This document shows, piece by piece, positions 10,038-21,164 of a DNA stretch of 64,000 bases. Source of the DNA: Ambrosia x helenae. Taxonomy: Eukaryota > Streptophyta > Magnoliopsida > Asterales > Asteraceae. Location: NCBI GenBank assembly GCA_030844895.1, contig CM061228.1, positions 136,071,068-136,135,067 of the forward strand. The letters run 5' to 3'. Both the position numbers and the translations under genes were made by a program. The notes below the pieces were generated by a model. The model had not been told where the DNA came from. It searched no databases and saw only the letters and a program-made list of their open reading frames with translations. Position 1 is the first letter of the stretch; the number at the start of each line of letters is the position of its first letter.

Positions 10038-13000
10038 ATGGGAAAGCTTGTAACAACTTCTTCTTCTACACCTCTTCTCTTCCAATCCAAACTCCTCTGT
10101 TTCTCTCTCTCCTACCTTTTCCTCTCTCTCTTCATTTCCTTATACACTTCTCTCTCTTCCTCTACCAAATGCTTATTCCGATCTTCCCCATTCGATCCCA
10201 TTCATTCACCCCTCTTCAATTACCCTCAATCGTACGGCCAACACAAACACCCTGTTCCCTCCCTCCATTCCTCATGCAATTCCCCTGTTTTTTTCTCAGA
10301 TTATTGGTTTGTTTTTAATGAAATTCGACGAATTGTGGATGATTCTTCGTGGGATTTAAAGGGTTTGAAGTATGTTAATGGAGATGGAAATGATGGACGT
10401 TTTGGGAGGAATTATAGTATGCATGAAAGGATTAAGTATTTTGATTATGGAGATGGTGGAATCGAAATCCCTTGTGGGTTCTTTAAGAATTTTCCCATTA
10501 GTGATTATGGTTAGTGTTATAAATTATGATTGAATTCATCGATGAATTTTGTTTCTTGTCGAAGTTCTTATTCATTCGATTTCATATACTTTGTAATGCA
10601 CGTTAACTTGTTTTTAATATCGAAAAATAAAATAATAAATTGTTGAATAATATGAGAGAATTACGAGAATTATATAAACACTTGTATTTTTTTAACTATA
10701 ATATACAGTGTGATTAATAACCGTCTACCCCACACTTAGTGGGTGTTTGGGATTGCGTTTTGAATATGATTTTTAGATTATTGCGTTTTGAAAACGCAGA
10801 TAATCAGTTTTTTAAGCTATCAAAACGTAATAATCTATAAGCAGCTCCACCCCTGCTTTTCCAAAACGCATAATCTGTTTTAAATAATCAATCCCAAACA
10901 CCCCCATAGTATATTACGTGTTTCTTGCAATTATTTACTTAAAATCGATTTTGTATTGAACGTCATTACCTGATGTTTTTATATTTTGATGGTTTGCAGA
11001 TAGAATGACGATGGAAAGTTGTAACGGGGTAGTGGTAGTGTCTGCTATATTTGGTGACCATGACAAAATTCGACAACCAAAAGGCCTAGGGTATAAAACC
11101 TTAGATCATGTATGTTTCTACATGTTTGTAGACGGGGTCACGTTAAAACAACTACATTATCATAACATACTAACGGAAAAAACCAAGGAGAATAGAATCG
11201 GGGCGTGGAGAATTGTGAAAGTTGATACGCAACAACTATACGAAAATCCGGCTATGAATGGCATAGTGCCCAAATACTTGGTTCATAGGTTGTTTCCGAA
11301 TTCGAAATATAGCATTTGGGTTGATGCAAAAATGCAATTAGTGGTTGATCCCTTGTTGTTGCTTCATTCACTTTTGATAATGAAAGATGTGGATATGGCT
11401 ATATCCAAACATCCGTTATATGTTCATACTATGGAAGAAGCTATGGCGACCGCGAGGTGGAAAAAGTGGTTGGATGTTGATTCATTGCGAGTTCAGATCG
11501 AGACCTATTGCGAAAATGGATTGCGGCCGTGGTCGTCGAAGAAACACCCTTACCCTTCAGGTAAAATATATACATCATCGTGTTATTTTAAATAAATGAA
11601 ATAAACTAATAGATATAATATTTACACGTTATTAAACTTATATTTAAAAAAAATGGCGTGTATATAATGAAATACAACATAGAACAATTTATGAGACAAA
11701 CATGCAATAAATGACAAAGATAAAATTAAAGTAGTCTTAAGTCTTAACTTGAAAGCTACTTCATAATGATTTGACATAAACAATGTTAAATAAAGTATAT
11801 TTTGTTTCAAGAATATAATTTACACTAAAAAGTATATTATAGATTTCTAATTCATAGTTTAACTTTTTAGATAATTTATATATTTTTTTTATATTTTAAT
11901 TTTGTAAAATAAATTTAATATTTTTGGTATGATTTTCGGATAAACTTATTCAATTACTCCTCAAGTATCGTTCGGTTAGTTTTTTTTTTTCCCTGTTAAT
12001 AAGTTAAATGTTGTTAATTTTTTTTATATGATTTATTCCATTTAGTATTGTATCACACCAGAACGAATTTGTTTAAAACATCCCGTTAATAAGTTAAATG
12101 TTGTTAATTTTTTTATATAAAAAAAAACCATGTTATATTCTAAAATAAAATCTTTTTTTCCTAAATAATTCACAAAGTTCTGAGTTATGACAACTTAGAA
12201 ACAGAGAAAAGGCAGTTGAAGCTTCTACAAAAAGTCCCCATGACAACATACAAAGTGTCGCTATTCATTTATTTCACACTTGTACTTTATGCTAGTCCAA
12301 TTTTATATTTATACTAGCTTTTATCCCGGGAGTGTCCCGGGGTTGAAAAATATAACCATTCTAATAATACTAATACTAATAGTAATAATTATTACTCTTG
12401 TAATTAAATAAATAAAAAATAACCTTGCTATAAGGTGACACCATGTGTTGCAGTGTTGCGCGATTCTTTCTCCTAGCTTCTCTTGATGAAGTACACCTAT
12501 CCATCTTTAGAAGAGTAAAATTCCAATTATAGCATGGCGATTGGGCTGAATTTCAACATCGTATATAAGAACCTGGTTTAAAAGAAAAAACATGATTAAT
12601 GAATAACCTGAACACTTTGTGTTTTTTTTTCCTGTATGAACAAAACCCCACAAAAAATAGTCGTTTTTTTCTCCGTTTTTTATATAGCACTATGGTACTC
12701 GTTGGAAAGATAATGAAACGCTCGTTAATTTGGTGTAATTTTTTTATTTAAAAAATCTCGAATATAAAAAATATTAACGTTTAAAAATTATGGGAGGAAA
12801 CATAAGAGAGAAAAATTTAAATTTGTTTTTAAATTCTTTTTTTCTAAGATAACTCAATTTAATTTTAGTAATTGAGAATTGAGAGATAGAGAGATAAATT
12901 TAGGGTTTTATGTTTATCTTTTTTTAATTAAAAAAAGGAAATAATTCAAAAACACTAAAACCTTTCAATGATGATGCCACGTGGCAGTTTCATGGAGAGG

Positions 13001-13709
13001 TTGAAGACACCATTGCACGCCACGTCAACAATGTTCAATTCTTTTATATATATTAATAGATTAATAGATAATAGATTTATATTTACTATAATATTATTAA
13101 CATGGCATCAATCTTTTTACTTTTTTACGTACACTTCACTTTATGCATGTTATTTTACTAAATGCGTGGTCCCATACTACACAAGAATCTTGTTACCTCA
13201 TGTCTTCTTTTAATTAATTAATTAATTAATACATAATACACGTTTTAAAGGATAAAAAGTATGCAAACCATTAAACACTATATTTTACGATTCCGTAGTT
13301 TACTAGCCTGAATAAAATTAAATTAACGGTTTCAATGCTTATTTTGGCAGACGTTCCAGACAGTGCAATAATATTTAGGAAGCATGGGATCGCTAGTAAT
13401 CTATTTTCATGTCTTATGTTTAATGAACTTGAAGCATTCAACCCAAGAGATCAACTACCTTTTGCATTTGTGAGGGACCTAATGAACCCAAAGATTAAAC
13501 TCAACATGTTTGACGTTGAAGTATTTGAACATGTGGCATCCGAGTATAGACATAACATTAAGCATGGTGGGTCCGTGGGGACCCAACCGGCTAGAACTAA
13601 GAGGGCTAGCCCGGATTTACTTGCTAACGGCACTAGTTGTACCAAATGTGATAGTTACTTGGCAGAAATGTGGGGGAGCCTCAAGATTGATTGCCATGCA
13701 TCGAGTTGA
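10038..13709 (+). CDS. DUF616 (MUCI70-like) putative glycosyltransferase
   Basis: Three exons join in frame: 10038-10509, 11000-11560 and 13351-13709, giving 463 codons plus TGA, all with GT...AG borders. Residues about 17-40 form one hydrophobic anchor (LLCFSLSYLFLSLFISLY), as in a Golgi type II membrane protein. The DUF616 core follows, with VVVVSAIFGDHDKIRQPKGL, YMFVDG, AWRIVKVDTQQLYENPAMNG, PKYLVHRLFPNSKYSIWVDAKMQL split over exon 2, and AFVRDLM in exon 3. The family is placed among GT-A-like glycosyltransferases. MUCI70 in Arabidopsis is linked to seed mucilage pectin, so a cell-wall polysaccharide role is an inference. The C-terminal about 100 residues (after ASEYRHNIKHGG) look poorly conserved and low in motifs. 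A MITE sits in intron 1 and a Helitron in intron 2. Confidence 0.88.
10739..10908. mobile_element. Small MITE in intron 1 of the DUF616 gene
   Basis: Ends GGGTGTTTGGGATTG and CAATCCCAAACACCC form a TIR of about 15 bp. The body holds AAAACGC words and GCAGCTCCACCCCTGC. The same family appears at 50926-51107. The TSD is not clear. Confidence 0.6.
12314..13060 (-). mobile_element. Helitron in intron 2 of the DUF616 gene
   Basis: The minus strand starts TCTATTAATATATATAAAAG (13060) and ends with a hairpin of CCCGGGACACTCCCGGG type, AAAAG and CTAG followed by T (12314-12317). The body shares ATAGTCGTTTTTTTCTCCG, GGAAAGATAATGAAACGCTC and the motif TTATGGGAGGAAACAT with the other Helitrons here. 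It is non-autonomous. Confidence 0.65.
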
Positions 13710-14098
13710 TTGATGGTGTTTGCGGTCCAAGGGTCATGGCTCGCAACTTACGACCCTTTGTTTGGTGTTATCTGTCGGTGATTCATTTGTTCAAAAAAAG
13801 TATATAATATATTGTTTATTGTAGACTTGCATTCTTAGTTTTGTGGCTTTTTGCAAACACAAGATTTGAGTGTGGTGGTTTTTTTAATATTTTATATGGT
13901 AAGTTTAAGTTAATAGTATGTAGTACGAACTGTCTGTTGAACGTTTGGTTCATTTACTACCCTACTAAAAACACAACTGCGGTGAGTTTTTTTTTATCTA
14001 CATTCAAACTGACCCGCTATAATGCGCGGCTATCATGTATGACTTTATATACGTTTTAGTGTAAATTTTGTTCGAATAACTTAGTTTTCTTATCTATA

Positions 14099-14729
14099 TC
14101 TATATATATTAATATTCCAAAGTATGAAATTCTACATGATACTTAAAGAGGTCATTCTCCCTCATTGAGTGTGTCATGTGGCACCCTCCTTATTTCCATC
14201 AAAAAGTCTCTTTCCCTCACAATTCTTAAACGTTAATAACTTTTATATGCGAATTTTTTTTTTAAATTACATCAAATTAACGAACGTTTTATTATCTTCC
14301 CAATGAATACCATGATGTTATACAAAAAAACGAAAAGAGAAACGATTTTTTTGTCGTTTTTGTTCATACAGAAAAAAAACACAATTTGTCCAGGTAATTC
14401 ATTATTAATATCTAGGCAAGTCGTTCAAACTAGGAATTATATTTTTATTAAGAGCATAATAGGTTAAAACCACTTCTTTTCAAAAAAAAAAAAAAAGTCA
14501 CACCTTCAAAACTACCGCCTTAATCATGCCCTTAAATGGTTGTTTTTAGCTCTGCTCCTCATCCAAACATACATCTTATTTTTAATATACATTTTCATTC
14601 TTATTCACGTTATTAAAATTGTTGTTTTTCATATTATAGTACATTAATTTCTATGTTACATCATAACACATATTTGATCACATCATATTAGATTTATCTA
14701 TCTCGGAAAGCTTCTGGGATATAATCTAG
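14099..14729 (+). mobile_element. Helitron, plus orientation, degenerate
   Basis: It starts TCTATATATATTAATATTCC and ends with a weak hairpin CTCGGAAAGCTTCTGGGAT, ATAAT and CTAG before T. The 14210-14370 stretch is the reverse complement of the conserved Helitron body (CGTTAATAACTTTTATATGCG, then CAAATTAACGAACGTTTTAT). It lies about 390 bp after the DUF616 stop codon, beyond the 3' UTR. Confidence 0.55.
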
Positions 14730-14830
14730 TATAACATCTAGTATAACAATATATAACAACGTAACTTTATCTTTATTGTGACTTTCGAATGTACCTTCAT
14801 GTCATGGTTTTTAATAAATAATGTCATTCT

Positions 14831-15881
14831 TACGGGTGTGCATGGGTCGGTTTGGTTCGGTTTTTACCATTAACCATAAGCATAAACGCTATATCGGTTA
14901 TTAGATTTCCTTAACCATAACCATAACCACAACCAAACTTCAGTTATGGTTAATCAATTATGAACTCGGTTATGGTTATTATAATTATTAACCAAAGGAG
15001 TATTGGATTTAAATAATCCCAACTATTAGTTATTGGCCGCCACCAGTCCCAACTAACAAAATGTGTGTTAGCGGTCCCACCTTTTAACATATCGTCTACC
15101 AACGGACCATAACCAACATAATACTAAGAGAGAATATGGTACGCAAGACAGAATTTGGCACACAAGCATGCCACGTCAGTTTGGACCAGTGGTGGGCAAT
15201 AGTTGTTTGTTAAAAGGTGGGCAATATGTTAGTCATGGTCCGTTGGTAGACAATATGTTAAAATGTGGGACCACAAACACATATTTTGTTCGATGGGACC
15301 ATTGACAGCCAATAGTTGATAGTTGAGATTATTTAAATCCAATACTCCTTAACCAAAAACCTTAACTAAAACTAACTTTCGACTAGAGTTCACAAATTAA
15401 AATCGCTTGGTTCTACAAAATAAAAAATGGAACATACGATGGTGGACTTAGCTTAAACTTTTCTTTATAAAGCAACCAAGATTACATTTTTTGTTAAACT
15501 ACTAATGGGGGATCCTGATTAATGAGATATTTCTCGACAACAAAAAAAAAAAAAAAAACTTAGTTAAGCTTAAGTTTAATTCTTTATCAAAACAAAGGCA
15601 CATACATCAAGATCGGTTTGTTACTAGTATACTTTTCTCTTAATAGAAAACATGTACATGGTTAGTGTAAAACATAACCCTGTTACATAGACTTAACACT
15701 AGAAGTTCGGTTCAGTTTCAGTTATATCGGTTAACCAAAGTTTCATAACCATAACCATAACCGCTCAGTAAGTTAAAGAAATTTCATAACTATAACCATT
15801 GGTTATATCAGTTATCGGTTAAAATCGATTATATTAGTTATGGCTTGGTTATCGGTTATGGCGGATAATTTTGCTCACCTA
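14831..15881. mobile_element. hAT-like element with GGTTATGG/CCATAACC arms
   Basis: Ends TACGGGTGTGCA and TGCTCACCTA (reverse TAGGTGAGCA) are similar inverted termini. The left arm is rich in ACCATAACC words and the right in both ACCATAACC and GGTTATGG. Flanks GTCATTCT and GTCAGTCATTCA are only approximately repeated, so the TSD is imperfect. A separate MITE sits inside at 14997-15348. Confidence 0.5.
14997..15348. mobile_element. MULE-type MITE with 9-bp TSD, nested
   Basis: TIRs GGAGTATTGGATTTAAATAA and TTATTTAAATCCAATACTCC are perfect over at least 20 bp. They are flanked by identical 9-bp repeats TTAACCAAA (14988-14996 and 15349-15357). The 9-bp TSD points to the Mutator superfamily. There is no coding capacity. 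It lies inside the CCATAACC-armed element. Confidence 0.85.
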
Positions 15882-16235
15882 GTCAGTCATTCATTCCTAT
15901 CCTCCCTCTAACTGCCCTAAAGTACTCATTACATTACATACATCTTCACCTTTTATCACGTTTACTCAAATCTCATCTCAGGTGTATACATTTAAGCTTT
16001 AAATCTTTCCGATCCCTCAAAACTTTGCATTCCACACACTCACACTGATCCCTTCATCTTCGTCGCATTCGCTTTCAGGTGAAGATCACAACACATTCTG
16101 TGCAAATTAGGGTACACAGATTCTGTTTCCTTTACGTTATATATTATCGATTGCAACTTATCATCTGTAATTAGGTCATGAGATTGCGTTTGTTTGTTTA
16201 ATTAATGTTCAATGTGTTCGTTTTATTTATGTTAA
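15882..16235 (+). promoter_or_regulatory. Promoter and 5' leader region of the GALT-like gene
   Basis: CT-rich leader sequence (16000-16080) precedes the start codon. A possible 5'-UTR intron begins at CTTTCAGGTGAAG near 16072-16084, but no acceptor can be fixed by eye. No clear TATA box was chosen. Confidence 0.3.
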
Positions 16236-19200
16236 ATGAGAATGAAGAGATCACGGAGTGAAGTTTTTGGTTTAAGGAGGGTTAAACTGCCTCATATATT
16301 GTTCGGTTTAGCCGCATTGTATTTGATTATTGTTTGCTTTAAGTTTTCTGTCTATTTTGAGACATCTAGTAGCTCTGATGATGAAGTAGGACTAGGAGAT
16401 GAGTTTATAGAAGTGCGTAAACCGTTGATACGATCTGCATATCATGATGAGATTAGTGAAGTGTTGGAAGAAGATAATAAGTTAGAAGTGAAATCTGGTG
16501 GTAGGAGTAGGGAAGCGTTAGAGGACGAGAGCGGGGTTGACACGGTTAGCAGAGACGAGGATGATGATGGTTTGCCGCCGGTTGATTTACGATACGGGAG
16601 GTTGACTGGTAATGTTTTGAGGCAAAGGCGTAGGACTAGGGATATGTCGGGATTGGAGAAAATGGCGGATGAAGCTTGGAGTTTAGGGTTAAAGGCGTGG
16701 GAAGAGGTTGATAAGTACGATGGGAAGGATACCGAGCTGTCTTCTGTAGTTGAAGGGGAACATGAGAAGTGTCCGCCGTGGGTATCGATTAGTGGTGAGG
16801 AACTAATTAAAGGAGACCGGATTATGCTTCTTCCATGTGGTCTTGCTGCGGGGTCGTCTGTAACGGTGGTGGGAACTCCTCATTATGCTCATAAAGAGTA
16901 TGTTCCTCAACTTGCGAGAACAAAGGGAGGTGATCTGTTGGTTTTGGTTTCCCAGTTTAAGGTTGAGTTGCAGGGGTTGAAATCTGTAGTTGCTGAAGAT
17001 CCGCCAAAAATAATGCATTTGAATCCTCGGTTGAGAGGTGATTGGAGCCATCAACCGGTTATTGAACATAATACATGCTACAGGATGCAATGGGGGGCGG
17101 CTCAGAGGTGTGATGGTTTACCATCAAAAGGCGATGATGACATGCTTGGTAAGCACATTGCTATATCTACCAATTTAATGATATGTTGTCTTCTTTCTTT
17201 TAATTTCAATAAGCACATTGCTATAGTTATGTGTTTAACAAGTTTCTGAGGCTTCCATCTAGCAGTATGTTGCATGCTAAGAACTTCGTATGAATTAACG
17301 TTTATCTTAATACATATAGATATGATATCAGTAATATAAGCTTATAGGTAGTCTATTGATTCTGAGTTCTGACATAGTTTGGGATAAACAAGAAGCACTT
17401 GCTCAAAGGCAAACATGAATATGTTTGGTGCATACTGCATAGACTAGCTAGTGGGAGTGTGGAACAAGAAACCATATCTAGAAGACTCGATTTTGCCAAA
17501 AAATCAGTTTTAATAATATAACAGATCTACTAGTTATTAGAATGGTCTTTCTAACATGTATACATAGATAAATAAAATTCAGAACTGGCTCGTATTACCA
17601 GTTAGTTATATTCTGACATCAGGCTTGACTTTTCATTGCAGTAGTTTGGAATATCAAGAGGTTTTAGCGATGTTATTCTGTAGAAATCAAACATATGCCA
17701 TTGCTAAGGATCATTTCTAATTAGGAACATGTCATTTTCCTTATCTTGGTATTTAATGTGCTATATTTGGCAGTTGATGGATTTCCAAGATGTGAAAAAT
17801 GGATGCGTAACGATGTGGTGGATTCAAAAGAATCACGAACATCATCATGGTTCAAACGGTTTATAGGACGGGCACAGAAACCAGAAGTGACGTGGCCATT
17901 TCCTTTTGTGGAAGGTAAATTGTTTGTGCTGACCATACGTGCTGGAGTTGATGGATTCCATATAAATGCCGGAGGCCGCCATGTCACCTCCTTTCCGTAT
18001 CGTGTAGTATGTTAATCGAATTTCATAATATTGCTTTAGTGTGCTTATTTAACCAATTACATTTTCTACAACCGTCAATTGATGTGAAATATATCTTTGC
18101 TACAGGGGTATACACTTGAGGATGCAACAGGATTAGCAATTAAAGGGGATGTAGATGTGCATTCAGTTTTTGCTACATCACTTCCTACTTCTCACCCGAA
18201 CTTCTCACCTCAAAGGGTAATCGAAATGTCTGATAAATGGAAAGCTAAACCTTTGCCACGTCATCGTATACAAGTTTTTATTGGGATTTTATCTGCTACA
18301 AATCACTTTGCTGAGCGTATGGCCATTAGGAAAACATGGATGCAGTCTTCAGCAATCAAGTCCTCAGATGTTGTTGTTCGGTTTTTTGTTGCACTGGTTA
18401 GAAATCAAAAGTGTTTTTTAATAATCTCTGATTTTATTTTTTTGGCTGTCACAATGTTATGTTACAATGCAGAGTCCACGGAAAGAGCAAAATGCAGTTC
18501 TAAAAAAGGAGGCTGCTTACTTTGGTGATGTTGTTGTATTAACATTTATGGATCATTATGAGCTCGTGGTGCTTAAAACCATAGCCATCTGCGAATATGC
18601 GGTAACTATAAATCAAACTTTTTTCTTATTAAATCAGCATTTGCAGTCATTTTATTAACAGTCCTGCCACTTGCAATTGCAGGTTCAAAATGTGAGTGCT
18701 TCATATGTGATGAAATGTGATGACGACACTTTTACACGGGTGGATACGATCTTGAAAGAACTTAGCAGTGTCCCTAATCAACAGTCCCTTTATATGGGAA
18801 ATCTTAATCTCTATCACAGGCCTCTCAGACATGGCAAATGGGCTGTCAGTTTTGAGGTCCGATAATATTAAATCATAATTACGCTTTTTTTTTTTTTTTT
18901 TTTTTGGTAAAAGACGATTAGCTACATGTACCATTGTTACAAACCAACCTATCGTTCTTGCAAACATGAAAAATCAGAAAAATATGTGGGAAATTCGAAT
19001 CAATTTCTTTTTCTGTTACACTTCCGCAATTTATCAAAAGATTGTTCATTTTGTAACTTTTGCAAAAAAAATAAATAAAAATGATTAGCATGTGATAAAT
19101 ATCAACTGCAATAGTATAAATAATTATAGTTTGTCTGATTTGAAATGGCTTTTTTACATTTTTATGTTGCAGGAATGGCCAGAAGCAGTATATCCGCCTT

Positions 19201-19735
19201 ATGCAAATGGACCAGGATATATTATTTCAAGTGATATAGCCAAATTCATCGTATCCCAACACGCTAAAAGAAAACTCAGGGTCCGTTATATGCCCCTCTA
19301 AATTTCTGTTAGGTTTAGTGACAAAAATGTTCTGGTTGTGTGTCGCTGACACACTTCTTTGTATACAATTTTTAGAAATTTAAAAATGATTTAGCATGAA
19401 TGTGATTTTAATACAATCAAACATTTTTAAAAGAACTACTTAAGATGTTTTAAAAATTTGACTACACATTGGATGGCTTCCAACTTTCAGCCTGTCTGAC
19501 CAGTCTCTATTTGTGACCCGTTTGGCAGATATTTAAAATGGAAGACGTGAGCATGGGAATGTGGGTTGAGCAGTTCAACAGCACCAACCCGGTCCAATAC
19601 TCCCACCATGGTAAGTTCTGTCAATACGGGTGTATAGACAATTATTACACAGCGCATTATCAATCACCAAGACAAATGGTCTGTCTGTGGGATAATTTAA
19701 TAAGAGGACGGGCTCGATGCTGCAACTTTAGATGA
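16236..19735 (+). CDS. Hydroxyproline O-galactosyltransferase (GALT2-6 class, GT31 with galectin domain)
   Basis: Seven exons join in frame to 684 codons: 16236-17148, 17774-18006, 18106-18396, 18473-18601, 18683-18856, 19173-19280 and 19529-19735. Residues about 18-41 are a single membrane anchor after a basic start (MRMKRSRSEVFGLRR). The stem region is acidic. A galectin-type lectin domain spans about 180-400 (GDRIMLLPCGLAAGSSVTVV, KLFVLTIRAGVDGFHINAGG, RHVTSFPYR). The GT31 domain follows with IGILSATNHFAERMAIRKTW, FFVAL, EAAYFGDVVVL, the metal-binding DDD at about 535-537 (VMKCDDDTFTRVD), and YPPYANGPGYIISSDIA and EDVSMGMW. Known members put the first galactose on hydroxyproline of arabinogalactan proteins in the Golgi. 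Length and domain order match GALT2-6, and the N-terminus resembles GALT2 from memory. The start was picked as the first in-frame ATG, and a second ATG lies two codons on. Confidence 0.93.
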
Positions 19736-21164
19736 TAAAAAACGTCAGCAATGATGTGTGGGGGATTTTGTGTTTTTGGTTCATATGTACCATGATTTTG
19801 CTGTGATGTTATTGTGAAAGCGTATGTAACATGGAACTTTGGATTATTGTGGGCATGGTCATGATTCATGAAGATGAACCATGTTTGATGTCTCCTAGTA
19901 TTTTTGGGCCATTGGGTTTTGGGCATGTGCCCTTGAAATTAAGAATGTAAGCCTGGATGTACAATTAATCTGTATAGAACTGATTATGCATCTTTATGTT
20001 ATCAACACTAATCAAATTGTCGGGTCGGGTTTAGGTCAAAAGGGATCTGAATCTAATGGGTCCGGGTCAAAACAAAGTATGTTGGAAGTGGAGTAGGGTT
20101 AAAATTGGTCGTTTTAGAGAAAAAAGGTATCGAAATGTGTTCGCCTGTTAGTATTTATTTTATGGCAAGGGGTGGAGGTGATGACAGTAGCTACTTCATA
20201 ATTAGGCAGCAAAAATGCTTGGATAACTATCTGTTTGCTCGATTGATACCAACAAGGTCAAGGTGGACTCGTATGCTCGTTTACAAGCATATCACTATAC
20301 TTATTCACAAATGCCACTTTCCGCTATGCATCGATTAGAATACCGGGTCACTGGCTCACTGCTTACCTATACAAAAGATGCAAATGCAATTCGGGTTGGT
20401 AAATCTTTATGAAGTTTGAACCCTGCGTTTAAGGAAAGATGAAACTTTGATATCAAGCTTTACCTCAGCCCAATCCGTTGGTATATTCACTCAAGGGTGT
20501 CAAGAGTCTAGACTGTCAGTTACTTGAGCCCAAATATTAATTGTTTTCATTTGTTTTGTTTCCTTTATAATTGAATCTAACTTTTACATCTACGAGTTCA
20601 CTTAACCGTGTGGCTTGCTTATTTAGACATGCTAAAATTGTTTATTTTATCATCGTATCGACACCAGTCTTTTTATGTGGGCCTTTTCTATTATTTCGAC
20701 TTATTATTCTTTTCTACGATAAAATTTTACTTGTCAGTGTAAATTTTGCGAGTTAAACTTTGTAACGTGTGCGCGTGGTTCAACATTTTGCGTGTGCCGT
20801 AATGCACGTGTCTTAAAATTTAGAAATGATGAAGATTGAAGTCCTTTTCAAATACATTAATTACAATTTCATAACAAGTTATAAAAAAACAATCCTACTA
20901 ATAACATTAAAATAAACTTATTTCAATTTTGTTTAATTTAAATTAAATAATAACATATTTTCGTATCACCTTTTAAATAAAATCACAAAGCTTTCGTTAC
21001 AAGTTAGCCTAAAATTTTCATGCTGATTTGCCGCCTGAAACCTCCGTTGAAAATAGTCCCGCCATATGTTAAAATTTTCAAAATTTCACACTCATATAAA
21101 TATAAATATTCTTCCAATTTCACTTTAAAAAAAACCCACAGCAAGTTTTTCACAATCCCTAACA
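19736..21164. other. 3' region of GALT gene and promoter of BRCA1
   Basis: No gene is seen here. The first about 250 bp look like 3' UTR. A possible TATA-like stretch ATATAAATATAAATATT lies at about 21096-21112, some 55 bp before the BRCA1 start codon. The open frame at 20105-20338 has no recognisable domain and biased composition, so it was not called. Confidence 0.35.

Noticed and set aside
18701..18967. Minus-strand ORF of 88 codons
   Set aside because: Antisense of GALT exon 5 and a T-run (poly-lysine).
20105..20338. 78-codon plus ORF after the GALT gene
   Set aside because: No domain, no splice-linked neighbour, composition as in surrounding non-coding DNA.
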